A stretch of DNA of 64,000 bases from Hirundichthys speculiger (lineage: Eukaryota; Chordata; Actinopteri; Beloniformes; Exocoetidae): assembly GCA_018398805.1 (NCBI GenBank), contig JAGFBZ010000258.1, positions 1,054,001 through 1,118,000 on the forward strand. Reading direction: 5' to 3'. Under the pieces are notes generated by a model. That model searched no databases and had not been told where the DNA came from. It saw nothing but the letters and a program-made list of their open reading frames with translations. Below, one piece after another: positions 1 to 20,291 of this stretch. How positions within the stretch are numbered: the first letter of the stretch is position 1; each line of letters starts with the position of its first letter. The translations under genes and the position numbers were made by a program.

Positions 1-905
1 ATTTTCATAAATTCTCCTGATGTCCCAAATTTGGACGTTCAAACTTGAGCTTAATATTCAAAACTATCGATATGAAATTCAGACTTTTCTCAATATTAAA
101 AAGACAATCAAAATGCGTGCTTTTAAATTACAGCTATTTCAAACTAATAACCCCAAAGTACTGCACATTTGGGTGTGTATTTTCCTTCAGATGCCCAACT
201 TAATTATAATATATCATCTTTATCCCAGAACTTAGTTTCTCAAACTTAAAACCATTTTGTGATAAAATTATAATGTTGCCTTAATAGAAACAGCTCATTC
301 TGTTTTCCCCCAATTAAGTATTAATTTCTTCTGCAATATTTTCTTGTAAAACATTTATAAAATTTACAGAATCAGCCCTAAAACCACGTCTTTACCAAGA
401 AGCAATTCTCAAAACAAAACAAAAAAAATTCTGGAAAAACTGAGTATTTCTCATTTCCCTGTTATTTCTTTTGTCATTTGAACTTTGCAATGAAATTGAT
501 AATCAGTTGTTTAATATTTAAAACTGTGCATAAGCTCATATTTATGTTTAATGTAGAAGCATGTGAAGCAGCCAGGATGGAAATGTCTGAAAAAACATTT
601 GAATTTGTTTGTTTTGTAATGAATAGTTGATGAAGCACTACAACTACAGTTTCAACTCTGATTGCTGTATAGACAATAGATCGTCATTCCCAGATGCTGA
701 CATGTTTTCTTTGACTTTCCTTCAACAGCGCCTAAAGCTTTCAGGATGCTGTATTTAATCAGGAATGGTGGAGTTGGTTAACTGTGAGTGAATGTTGAAT
801 GTCTGGCATTCTGTCAACTTTTTATGTTAGTTGAAACTGAGTCCACTTCTCTGCATCTCTGTCTCACTTCCGGTTTGGTTTAGTGCCTTTTCTCTCAGAC
901 ACTGA

Positions 906-911
906 AATAAA
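906..911 (+). promoter_or_regulatory. Candidate plus-strand poly(A) signal
   Basis: AATAAA followed about 30 bases later by a GT-rich stretch (TGTCTGTCTGTTTCC), the usual arrangement of a cleavage site. It could end a plus-strand gene whose body lies left of the window, making it convergent with tmem19. No coding exon of such a gene is visible in bases 1-900. Confidence 0.3.
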
Positions 912-1672
912 CAGTAATACCTCTCAAACCCACCACTCTCCTGTCTGTCTGTTTCCCATCTGATGGTGTTACAGGCTCAGATCAAACTACCGGTGAGATG
1001 CAAATTAAAGATAAGTCAGATGTATTGATGCTTCATAAATTTGTTTGAAGTTTGTCCTTAATTATTATAATGATTAAACAATAAGATGAATACATCAGTC
1101 TGTAGATTTAGCAGCGGCTCACTTAGTTTATCACTCTGTCCCATCGGTCATGACACTTCGATTGTGGACATCTGGTATTTCAATACTTGCATAAAGAATT
1201 ACATAATTAAATATTTATCATACACTGAAATGAAACTCAGACTTACAAGGGATTTCTAGTAAAATTTATTAACACACTAGGACACTTTTACAAAATTGTT
1301 TTTCACAATCTGATAGAGCATTTGTTTAGGGATGGTGTCCAGGGGTTTTTGGTTCCTTCAATCTTTCTCACCGAGGTAAAAGTCTGGTAAAACCCACGTG
1401 TGAAAGAAACTGCAAGAACGTATGTACTTCTTTGTCCAGACCTGTCTTTAGTTGCTTAGAGATAAGGACTTGAAATTACTGGACATTAGAACAGCTGACA
1501 GAATGGACAGAAACTCTGCAGATCTTTCTGAACTTATGTGATGGTGCAACAGAGGTCCATTTCAAATTGACTGTTGTTCAAATCAGCCTTATTGTTACAT
1601 TTGTTAGGACAGTGCTCAGGATCCTTTCTTTCCATCACATTAAAATTAGTCAAGTACATAGTGCGAATTGAT

Positions 1673-1696
1673 GGGGGGGGGGGTTTTGACCCCCCC
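1673..1696. repeat. G-run / C-run potential hairpin
   Basis: An 11-base G run (1673-1683), a short TTTTGA spacer and a 7-base C run (1690-1696). A second C-rich stretch (CCCCCCCTCCCC-like) follows near 1765-1777. This could form a stem or be a remnant of a degraded terminal repeat. Confidence 0.45.
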
Positions 1697-1823
1697 AATT
1701 ACAACTTCGACCCCACTAAAGAAGGGACAAATTGTCATTTTTGTCATCTCTAGAAAATGTTGACCCCCCCTCCCCAATTGTCATTGTATAATTCACACTC
1801 TGGTCAAGAAGGACGCATTAGAT

Positions 1824-1829
1824 TTTATT
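1824..1829 (-). promoter_or_regulatory. Candidate poly(A) signal of tmem19
   Basis: AATAAA on the minus strand (TTTATT on plus), about 240 bases after the tmem19 stop codon. A second AATAAA lies further downstream at 1265-1270, so a longer 3' UTR is possible. Confidence 0.4.
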
Positions 1830-2071
1830 GAAAATAAATTGGCAAATTACTCTTTTTTTTTTTTTTTTGGCCATTGGACTTCAACACGATATGAACTGAA
1901 GATGAAAATGTAGTGAATACTTTAGAAATAACTGCTTTCATACCAGTTGTCAGTCATGTCGATAGCTTATCCATGCAGGTTTGTTCCAAAAAATGCAATT
2001 TACTTCACAGTCTTGAGTGTGATTCTTTTCAAACCAGAATCAGTGGACGGTCTCAGATCCACAGCATCTAA

Positions 2072-10846
<8,775 letters not shown>

Positions 10847-13340
10847 GACAGAAGACAGGCCGAGCTGCAGGACGGGAGACACAGACAGTACAGGAGTCAG
10901 ACTGGGTCAGATGTCTGCTACATTAGTTTTCAGCTGGGCCTGAATGTCAGGAGGACAGATGAGTCTCACGATCACAAGAAGGATCCGGCACGCTGAGAAA
11001 AAAAGATGTTCATTTATCCCAGTCCAAAATAAAATCATAATCTTTTTGAACAATTATGGTGCTGGAAATCTTTTTGATTTACTGAACTTCAAAAATAACA
11101 TATTTTATAAACAATAAGAGGAACTGAAATGAAAAAAAAAAAAGACATAAAACAAACCTAAGACAACACTGGGTTTAATCAATGCGAAACTGAGTGTGAC
11201 ATGATAACATTCTATTTATATTATCTGAATAATTAGATTTCATTCAGAGCAAAAACTAAATTTGTAAGAAACATCTGTTTAATCTTACAAATATTTTAGG
11301 GGTAATGCTTCTTAATCCTAAGTGTTGTTTTCAAAAGTAACAGTACAATGTTTTCCTGTCTGGTAGGCAGAGAAATGTGAAATCAGAAAGAGTAGAGAAA
11401 TAAAGTAGAGAGAGACATCTATACTGTATATTATTATTTAAAAAAAAAAAAAGAATTACCGGTAAACATGATATATTAAGTTGCACACCTGCCAACCTGG
11501 CCAAGCATGGGTTTCATGTTATTCTTCCACTCAGTGCTACTTAACTGTTAGACACTTCGTCATCTTGTCACAATAAAAATGAAAGCCTGGTTTACACCAA
11601 AAAACCCCCAAAAAACTTCATTTTCACACGCCAAGTCACACAAAGATAACTTCTGTATTTTATAAGGGGAACACTGAGGACGAGTTAGAAGATAACGTTC
11701 CAGTTCTTATATTCATTTCTTTGTTCTCATATATATATACTCCACCCACAAAGTTGACCACACTGTCAAAAGTCTTATCTCTGGGAGGAAATCGCTTTTG
11801 AAATTAATTTTTGGCTGGATGTCTGACTGAGATTTATTTCAGAATCCAGCCCTGTCACTAAGGGACAGCCAATAAATTACCTACTTAATGATGCAAAACC
11901 AATGCGATTTTAAAAACCACATACTATATTATTAGTGTGTACTGATAACGCCAATATATAGTACATATATGCAGTATGTGGAAAAGCTGCAAAATCTGCA
12001 ATGTGTGAGAAATATCTAAGTAGTTAGCTACCTTCTAGTCATAAACCTGGCAGTCTACCACACATACTACAGTATATCCCATAACGCACTGTGCCACTAC
12101 AGTGACAAGACAGTTGGAGTGGTCACATGACAGGCTTCCATTTGTGCTGTAGCAAGGTTTCTTTCACGGTGGTCTACTGGACAGTAATGACATTCACCCG
12201 ACCACGGTAGAGTACAAACTGTATCCTACAATGTAGGTGTAAATGTGCAGCATACAGTTTTGAAAACAGCCATTGTGCTTGCAGAATTTTTATCCTTAGC
12301 TTCCAAGCTGTGTGACCAAGGGATTCCAGACCAATCTGTAGTATTACAGAGACAAGAGATACACTTTCCTTTCTGTTTTTGCATTTCAGGGCTGCCTTTC
12401 ATAACTGTACCTTTATGGAAAATCTAATTTTTGTTTTAATTCATTTTTGTGTGTGTTTTACTTTTTGTTAATGGTTTCAAAACCATGTGACCCAGTGGCT
12501 CCAAACAGCCCATTATGAATGGCAGTACTACATGAGACAACAGCCACACCTGTTTTACTGCATGTGAGATCTTATTCCATATTTGCATAATTATTTTCAC
12601 ATAAATATAAAGGATTTTTTAAAGTTAATAAAATTCCCACACCATATGAGACTGTAGCGATTAACCTAAGCGCACACAAGACAAATAAGACATCTCTTTG
12701 TACTGCATTTCAGGTTTTCCTCCATTCTGTGTTAATATTTCTGTGGTCTTTACGCTTATGACAAAAAAAAAAAACAAACAAACAAACATGAAAATTAATG
12801 ATTAATTGATTAATTTAGTTGATTTATGTTTTGTAGTACTAAAATTCTATTCAGGTTTGGGCCACTAGGTCAAGTGACTTGGAAACTACTGGGAAAGAAA
12901 ATACTACTACAACACGGACTTTCTAACGTTCAGTCAATAATTTATTGACGGTCCCTAAGTGAGTGCTGATAATTAATCAACCTTAAACACCTGAGTATTT
13001 GTAGTCGGTGTCAACAGATGCTTACAGTAGCTACAACTATACCCGATGAACTATTTCTGTTGAAACAGAAGTATTTCAATGTCCTCTGCAAATCTATAAT
13101 AAAAATAAAAAAAAGCTAACCATCCTTGACTTTTTAACGTCAGTAACGCGATGAATACAAGGGATTTACCGCTTCAAATGCTATACATGCTATGTTGACA
13201 ACACAAGCGAATAGATAAACGTGTTAACGAAAACGCATGAAGTGTGTATTTCGGGACAACGTGGAAATATTTGAACAGAAGCCAAACGCTGAAGTGAAAC
13301 TAAACTTACCAATTATCTGCGGACCCATCGTGATTTAGCC

Positions 13341-13560
13341 TCCTTTGATGAAACCGCTTATTACCGAAAATGAATCTACTTTGCCCTTAAAGGAAAAAGG
13401 TAGTCACATTCTTTGATAAAGTGAATAAAAGTGAACTGATGAACAAACAGCTGTCGGCTGACGGTCCGAGCTCAGAGCCGAAAGGAAAAGAAGCGACACG
13501 GAAGGATTTAGCAAAAAGACACACTTCCGCAAAAACGTATGGCTCTTAAAGTGACAGTAA
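13341..13560 (-). promoter_or_regulatory. Probable tmem19 promoter region
   Basis: The stretch just upstream of the putative first exon is richer in CpG than its surroundings. It holds two ETS-like motifs, CGGAAG at 13499-13504 and CACTTCCGC at 13522-13530. Such paired ETS sites are common in TATA-less housekeeping promoters. No transcript evidence is available, so the exact start site is unknown. Confidence 0.35.
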
Positions 13561-13693
13561 CCGAAATGACTGCGTTACGTACAGTAACGTGAAGAAGAAA
13601 GTATTTAACCCTTCAGTTCTCAAGTATTACATTTAAGAATATGGTTTTTAAAAATTACCTATCTTTATGCACAAACAGTAGCGTTAAAAACCT

Positions 13694-14195
13694 TCAGCTG
13701 GTCCAGAATGCTGAAGCACGAGTCCAGGAGGCATCCTCAGTCCAGGAGGCAGACTTACTCTCTTACATTTAAGATTAGGCTTAAGACCTTCCTTTTTAAT
13801 AAAGCTTGTCATCCATGAGTTACGCTGCTATCAGCCTAGGGTGCTGGGGGGCTCCCATGATGCACTGAGCATCTTCACTGTGCCTCTTTTACCACAGTTT
13901 AAGATTGTCCTGGATCATTAATAGCTTTAACAATGTCTATCCTCCATAGTCTCTCTCCTTTCTCCTTCTGCAGGTCCTGCCATGGAGTTGCTGGTGCAGC
14001 TGCTGCTCCTGTTCATCTCCTGTATCCTAGATGATGGGCAGCACAGTCGTGCAATAGTTAATTCTGTCACTTTACAGCAAGAGGTTTCAGTTTAGCTGGC
14101 CCTTTCTGTGTGGAGGCTGCAGGTTCTCCCTGCGTCTGCAAGAGTTTTCTCCATGTACTCCAGTCTCCTCCCACAGTCCAAAGACATGCATGCAA
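13694..14195 (+). mobile_element. LINE-derived (L2-like) fragment
   Basis: Starts with a segment reading QLVQNAEAR, typical of the C-terminal part of fish L2-like reverse transcriptases. It continues with a KTFLFNKA-like stretch and ends with the widespread GGTTCTCCCTGCGTCTGC...CCACAGTCCAAAGACATGCATG tail. The reading frame is broken throughout. It lies just upstream of tmem19 on the opposite strand. Confidence 0.6.
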
Positions 14196-14979
14196 CATAA
14201 TCTTTTACCTCTCGCTCAAAGACAGGAAGGATTGTTATTATGAAACCATAAAGTTTACATTCTAATCGCTCAAGTTAATGTATAATTTCCATCAAAGCCA
14301 GGATCCTAAGACACAGTGACGCTGTGGACAGTTATGAGGGTGAATATGTGAACATCATAATGAATCATGACTTCAAACAATTTCAGATAAGAAAAACCTG
14401 TTAAATAAACCATCCCTATTGATTACATAGAATGCAACATCTTTCTTTTTCAAAAAAAAGCACAGATCCATCACTCCTTGAATTTTTGAACTGCTTCTGG
14501 ACGTCACACAGTATAAAACTGCATACAAGATGTTCTCTGTAAGACGTGATCACATGGGTAAAGTCTCTCTTCGTGACAGCAGGGTTGGCAGCACAAACAG
14601 AGCTCTGTCTACATTTAAGCTGTCCTTTTATGTCAAAACACAAACTCTGTTCTTTAGATATCAAAAATGTGAAAGTGCCACCATTTCTTCAGATTATTTG
14701 AAGTTCTTCTTATTCAAAGTTATTCCTTCTTATGATTTTGTGGATGAACCAGCTCAGACTTTTTGCACATGCATATTTGTGATTTCATGCAGATGAATCC
14801 CTTTGGTAATTCTCTAGTCTTTTTCTCTGAAGATACCATGAGTTTCAGATGTCTTCTTACGTAGAGGAAGTTACCATATCCAGAGGAGAAATTCCAGTTA
14901 CTGGAGTGATGCTCCTGTGTGAAAATCCACCATATCGGATGGTGAATCTCCATAACTTCAAGTGTCTTTGGAACTTTCT

Positions 14980-15090
14980 TCTACTGCAACCATAAGGTTG
15001 ACAATCATGAAATTTTGTATAGATTTATGGTGCCCTGAAGATAAATTCTTTAAAATTTGGTGATCCACTGAGTATTTATCACCAGCTGAG
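14980..15090 (+). repeat. Degraded fish interspersed repeat
   Basis: The order ACCATAAGGTTGACA...ATGAAATTTTGTATAGA...TTTGGTGATCCACTGA resembles an abundant fish repeat with ATGAAATTTGGTACA and TTTGGTGATCCCCTGAC blocks. It is divergent and edges are uncertain. Confidence 0.4.
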
Positions 15091-16200
15091 AAAAGTCATC
15101 CTTTCTTTAGAAATCCACTGAACTGGTCTAAATCCTGCATGTTTGTGTTTCAGAATTCTGAAATGATGAATCCAAAATACTATGTTAAATTATGTAGTTA
15201 TCTTTCTAAATATAGTGTTGATGTAAGTACAACATAAGGTGCTCTAATTTGGTAATGATCTTATTTAAGTAGGAGAGGAGTGTGATTCAGCCATCTCCAG
15301 CTATTCATGGCTCTCAGAGGATGATTTACAATCACCTCACTGGTTCTTTGACTTTTCAGAATTTTAGCAAACCTTCACAAGATTAAGTTACTGGCCTGAA
15401 GATTTGAATGTGGTTGCAAATGTTTTCCAAATGATGATGACTTTGGAGATCCTCTGCTTTTTATTACTGCCATGATGTTTCAAGATAGTAATGTATAATT
15501 TCCATCATGGATGGCTGCCTCTGTGTTTTCAGTGCTCCTGACTTTGTCTTGTTTTTTGTTTTTATTCAGTTTTTTTTTATTTATTTTTATTGGCACAGTT
15601 CTGGTGGCTCCTATTCCAGGGAAGAGCTGACCAATAGTTCCTGTAATTGTACATCCACTGTTCTGTTCTGAACATAACTTTTTACTCCATTTTTTTAGTT
15701 ATTGATCTTGTTTCTTTTTTTAAATTATTATATTGTGCATATATTTCATATTTGTATATAGGACTACACTTTTCTGACTTTTTTACACCTGACACTATGA
15801 CAAACTTCTGGTACAGTAAAATGTTCTTTACTGTACCTGGAAATAAAGCTTTTCTGATTTTAAACACTTTTTAAATGCTTTTCAATCAAATACCTTCTAA
15901 GAAACTGAAATTGCATCGAGATTCATAGTGGCCAGATGATGAAAATCCAATCAACCACAGTGATTGTCTTACTGTATTTTTTTTTACTTGTGCCCCCACA
16001 TGTTGAAAGTTATTGTATCTTAAAATGATTAATCTAAACAACTAAAGCAATTCTTTATCTTTTCCTCCAAAGCTAACTAAAGGTGGACTATTTGTCATCA
16101 ACTAAAATGACTAAACAATTATTTGGGAAAAACAATAAATGAGGAACTCTGGTGATCCTTGTTCAGTTATTACACTGACTTTGCAGATATTTTCACCCTC

Positions 16201-16232
16201 CCCCCCCCCCCCCCCACACACACACACACACC
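16201..16232. repeat. C-run followed by (CA)n
   Basis: A poly-C tract of roughly 15 bases leads directly into a (CA)n run. The same composite recurs at 16446-16479. Confidence 0.8.
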
Positions 16233-16445
16233 GAAAAAGACAAACAAAAAGGAATAAAGATCAACTTCAAACAAAGAATCATTTTATTAACATTGTTTTT
16301 TAGTCTGTAAAGATTTAAAGTGCATCAATCCCACCGTAGTCACAGTGAAGCCAAGCGCTACATCAGCATCGTCATATTTCTGGTGACTTTCATTTGTCTC
16401 ATTATCTCCATCTCTCTCCGCCTTTCTTTTCATCCCTGTAAAATG

Positions 16446-16479
16446 CCCCCCCCCCCCCCACACACACACACACACACAA
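16446..16479. repeat. C-run followed by (CA)n, second copy
   Basis: Same architecture as 16201-16232, about 245 bases downstream: a poly-C tract then (CA)n. Confidence 0.8.
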
Positions 16480-16589
16480 CACATTATAGCTAATATTCCC
16501 TGAACACACTGTGACAATGAGAGCGCCACTGCCTCCTACTGTAGTATATGTGCAATTACACTTTATTCTACAACAGAAAAAAAAGAAGC

Positions 16590-16680
16590 ATGTTTCTTGG
16601 GGTCCCACCCGCCCCCCTGGCATCGCAACGCGCCCCCCCCCCCAAGGGGTCGGGCCCACTATTTGAGAAGGACTGGTCTA
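16590..16680. mobile_element. hAT-like terminal fragment
   Basis: The segment has runs of C and G around GGGCCCACTATTTGAGAAGGACTG. Its reverse complement begins CAGTCCTTCTCAAATAGTGG, resembling a common hAT-type terminal sequence in vertebrates. I did not find the opposite end nearby. Confidence 0.4.
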
Positions 16681-19052
16681 TGCAAACTTCTGACTTTGAA
16701 GAGAGGAATAAAAAAAAAAATCTCTCACATTATTCTGGCATTTAGCAAACAGAAATAATTTGGGTAATCATAACTGACCTAAAACAGGAAAGGTTTAGTC
16801 AGATCAAATGTCAGACTGGGGAAAAAAAGATTATTTTTGTGTGTTTGTGATTTTGGAGTTTTATGAGTTTAGTCTTGATAAATAGAATGAATCTTTATAA
16901 AGAGATGAATATCATTAAACTGTGAAGACAGATTCACAGTCCCAAGAGCCTGCGGTCTTTCAGCTATGGTAGTGACTGTTCATCTTGTGCCACTGGGCAG
17001 TGACATTAATGATTTTTCTGTGAAATTTTCAACATTTTCCTCGGATAAATTGAAAAAACTCTTGCATGTTTCTTTAAAGTTCCCAGAAAACAAATGTAAA
17101 AAAACAAAACAAAACCCCAACATATTTTTTGTCGTTATTTCTAATACATGATCTCATCCTTATTGTTACAGTAATTAGTGTTATTATTTGGCACTGAAAC
17201 ACAGATTCAAGTCCAGCTCAGCTCGAACCAAAAGACTGACAAGATAAGACCCACAGACGACTACCAAGTTCAATTACAAATGTGCAGAACATCAGAGTGG
17301 TTCTGTCGAAACCTTTATAAACCCAGTGTGTGACTTACACCAGAGGATCCAGACTTCTGCTGAACCAGTCCCCTGTCATCCTTAGTTCTTGGAATACTCA
17401 ATCAATACACAGACCGCAAATGAATCTAAGCTATTAATGTTTGGTCATGCTGAAACAGACTTCCATTCAACTGGAAAACACAGAAAGAAAAACTCTTAAC
17501 TCAACAAGAGTGTAGTGTTAACTTGTTTCCTTTGGCCAGTGGGGTTAAAGGGAAATTACATCATCAAATGACAAAAGGACACTGTCTTTTAGAGTGTAAT
17601 GGAAAGTTGAACTGCTTTTTCTTTTTTAAACCTAAAAATGTTTAAAAATTCTATACCTTTTCAAATTCATTGATGGCAAAGTCTTTACTTGTAATGACAA
17701 CCACTAATATATATATTTTTAAACAAGATGTTTTCATATCTTTGTTAGAATTTGGGAGCTCTTCCCTTTGGCAGAAACCTCCAAAACATTAAGCTTATTA
17801 GATGTGGTAGTACATTTTGGTCTTCAGCGGGGGACGTGAATCTGCAGTGGATATTGGAACAGTTCACTCAAAATAAGGTTTCTGGGGATATATGGGTATT
17901 AAACTTTCATTTTGCTGGGTCTCAATAGGTTAGTTTTGTATGTTTTTTTTGTCATTTATCTGGTGTTGAATTTCCTCCACAGATTCTGATGGGAATTCAG
18001 GTCTGCACTCTGTGATGAACTTTTGTTTTTAAATTAATCAATTTATTTTTCATTCCCTTGTCTGTATTTTTCAAATTGTTGTCTAGAAGGAGGCTTTCCT
18101 CTCTTTCTTTGTTAGCAATTGTAAAGTTTAGAGTTTTCATTCAATGTTTTTTTTCATATTTTCTCACTTGTTCATGTCATTTCCAGCTAGGAAAAAAATT
18201 ATACTGATCAAGGTAGATATTTTCTATAAATTTAAATGTATAATTTCAGGTTAACATACATTTTGTGGTGCTAAATATATGATAAATATAATTAAGCAAA
18301 CTATTTTCTGGCTGAGAATGTTTCTTGCTCATGAATTTTGCCCAAAGATGTTCTCTTCCTGAACAAAAAAAATTCTACATAATGTCACTCTTTGTACATC
18401 GAAGCCCTCTTTGCTCGTAGATGTTTACTTTAAGCATGTCACGTAACTGCATGTGGATCTAAGTTAAACACTTACAAGGCTTTCTATAACAGAAATAGGA
18501 TCATTAATTACATTATGAGCACAAACACTTGTATTTTACATCTTGTGTAAAATTCTTGACATGAAGCTATAAACCACTTGTGGCCAGATTCTATGGTTTT
18601 GATTAAAAAATAATTATTTTTAGTTACGAATTGAAATCCTTTGCTGTGCTGACTCCAAACAAGTGAACACACAGATACCAGGGAAAGAGAAGATTTCACG
18701 TACCGAGCAGAGATGAGCAGAAGAAATCCAGAAGACATGTGGCAGCTCGTTTTGAGGCAACAGGCGCTTTTTAAGGGAGCACAGATCCTCCCCTGTGGTG
18801 AGGTACAAAGAGAGATTTGACAGTATCCACGTGGTGAGAGACTCGTGGGAAGTGTATATGTTGAATATTTACCTCGTGTTGAGATTACTGTACTTAATAA
18901 AACATAAATGTATAAAATTCAACATTGTGTTAAAAAAAATCTGCTCCAGCTTTGGATCAGCCACTTGAGTTTAGAAAGTTCAAATGTTGTCATGTTTCTG
19001 AAACATCTGGATTGTCAAGATCTTTATGAACCATGCCCTTGAGCTTTATATT

Positions 19053-19333
19053 TACTGCTCAAAAAATAAAGGGAACACAAAAATAAGACATCCCAGATCT
19101 GAATAAATAAAATATTCTTATTAAATACTTTGTTTTTCCACTTTGATTTTGGGTGTGACTCCAAATCCAGATCTCCATGTGTTGCCAAATTTGATTTCCA
19201 TTGATAATTTTTGTGTGATTATGTTGTCAGCATATTCAACCGTGTAAAGAAGCAAAGTATTTAATAAGAATATTTCATTCATTCAGATGTGGGATGTCTT
19301 ATTTTTGTGTTCCCTTTGTTTTTTTGAGCAGTA
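19053..19333. mobile_element. Mariner/Tc1-type MITE with TA duplication
   Basis: Long near-perfect terminal inverted repeats: left CTGCTCAAAAAATAAAGGGA, right its inverse ending TTTTTGAGCAG. The similarity continues through ACACAAAAATAAGACATCCCA. TA dinucleotides flank both ends, as for Tc1/mariner insertions. At 281 bp with no frame it is non-autonomous. Confidence 0.8.
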
Positions 19334-20047
19334 TAGTTTATTTAGAGCTCCATCTAATAGTTAAACAACATATTTCTCTGCGAACCAACAGACTATCATT
19401 TGCACACTCATGCTGTTAGAAAGCCTAAAAACACAATGCAGATTATCAACCAGTTTGACCTATGCAATGACTGATAAGGATCGAGGCTTTGCAAATAGAA
19501 TTTATTGAGTTGAGCTGAGAAAAGTCTCACTCTATCTTTTGCCTGAATAAATAAATCACAGCACCTCTTAAAACTGTGAAATGAAATGTGCATGCAGTGT
19601 AAGGTACAAAATGCATGTTTATAAAACATATGATGAAAAGCTGAAAGATTGTTTATACCTGCATGACTGAAAAATTCAAATTTATATTTTTGTGAGTGTA
19701 TTTATGAACAGATGTGATGTATTGAGTGTTGATAATTTAATTTGATTGTTGGGGTTTGAAATGGTAACTCTTCTCGAAAATGAAAAGAGGTTGGTGCTCT
19801 AAAGGTTCACAACAACTGCAAGAAATTCTCCGTGTTAACTCTTTGGTTTGCAGATTCACCCGTCTTATATATTTACCCTCATTTGATCCAGTTTATGTTT
19901 AGGATGTGCATGTCTTCTTTTTGGTACAACATATGTAAATCTTTTCAAAGGTGGTCTTACTACGATATTAATACCTGGCTTTGAAAGTTTTGCGTTAACA
20001 TGTGTTTTGGTTCTCTTGGCTTCCTGTAGTGTTTACATCCCTGACTG

Positions 20048-20060
20048 CCAACATGGCGTC
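20048..20060 (+). promoter_or_regulatory. YY1-like motif in the kics2 5' region
   Basis: CCAACATGGCGTC fits the AANATGGCGNC pattern bound by YY1, often found just inside TATA-less transcription starts. It lies about 240 bases before the kics2 start codon. Motif match only. Confidence 0.3.
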
Positions 20061-20291
20061 TAAGGGATAGAGTGAACAGGATACAGGACATTTTAAGAAC
20101 TCTTATCCTTTTAGGATCATTTTTAACGCATTTATGAGCGTCAACGCTGACCATTGCGTGTTTTGTTGTGATTTCTAGCTGATGAGAGCAGTCAATTTCG
20201 TACATTTTGTCAAAGAATAATGTTTATCTCACCCAACGCCAAGTTGCTAACGCGGTTAGCTTCTCTTAGTCTAAGGCTGAATCTGTGCAGC

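Larger units (their letters stand above)
1..2071. other. Non-coding sequence downstream of tmem19
   Basis: AT-rich. I see no conserved coding exon on either strand; the short open frames here have no recognisable content. It includes the candidate poly(A) signals, a tmem19 3' UTR of at least 250 bases, and a G-run/C-run inverted pair at 1673-1696. Confidence 0.6.
13561..20040. other. Spacer between divergent tmem19 and kics2
   Basis: About 6.5 kb without a recognisable coding exon. It contains the L2-like fragment, a degraded interspersed repeat, two C-run/CA-run blocks (16.2 and 16.45 kb), a terminal fragment of a hAT-like element (about 16590-16680) and a mariner-type MITE (19053-19333). 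The remainder is AT-rich with no pattern I can name. Confidence 0.55.
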
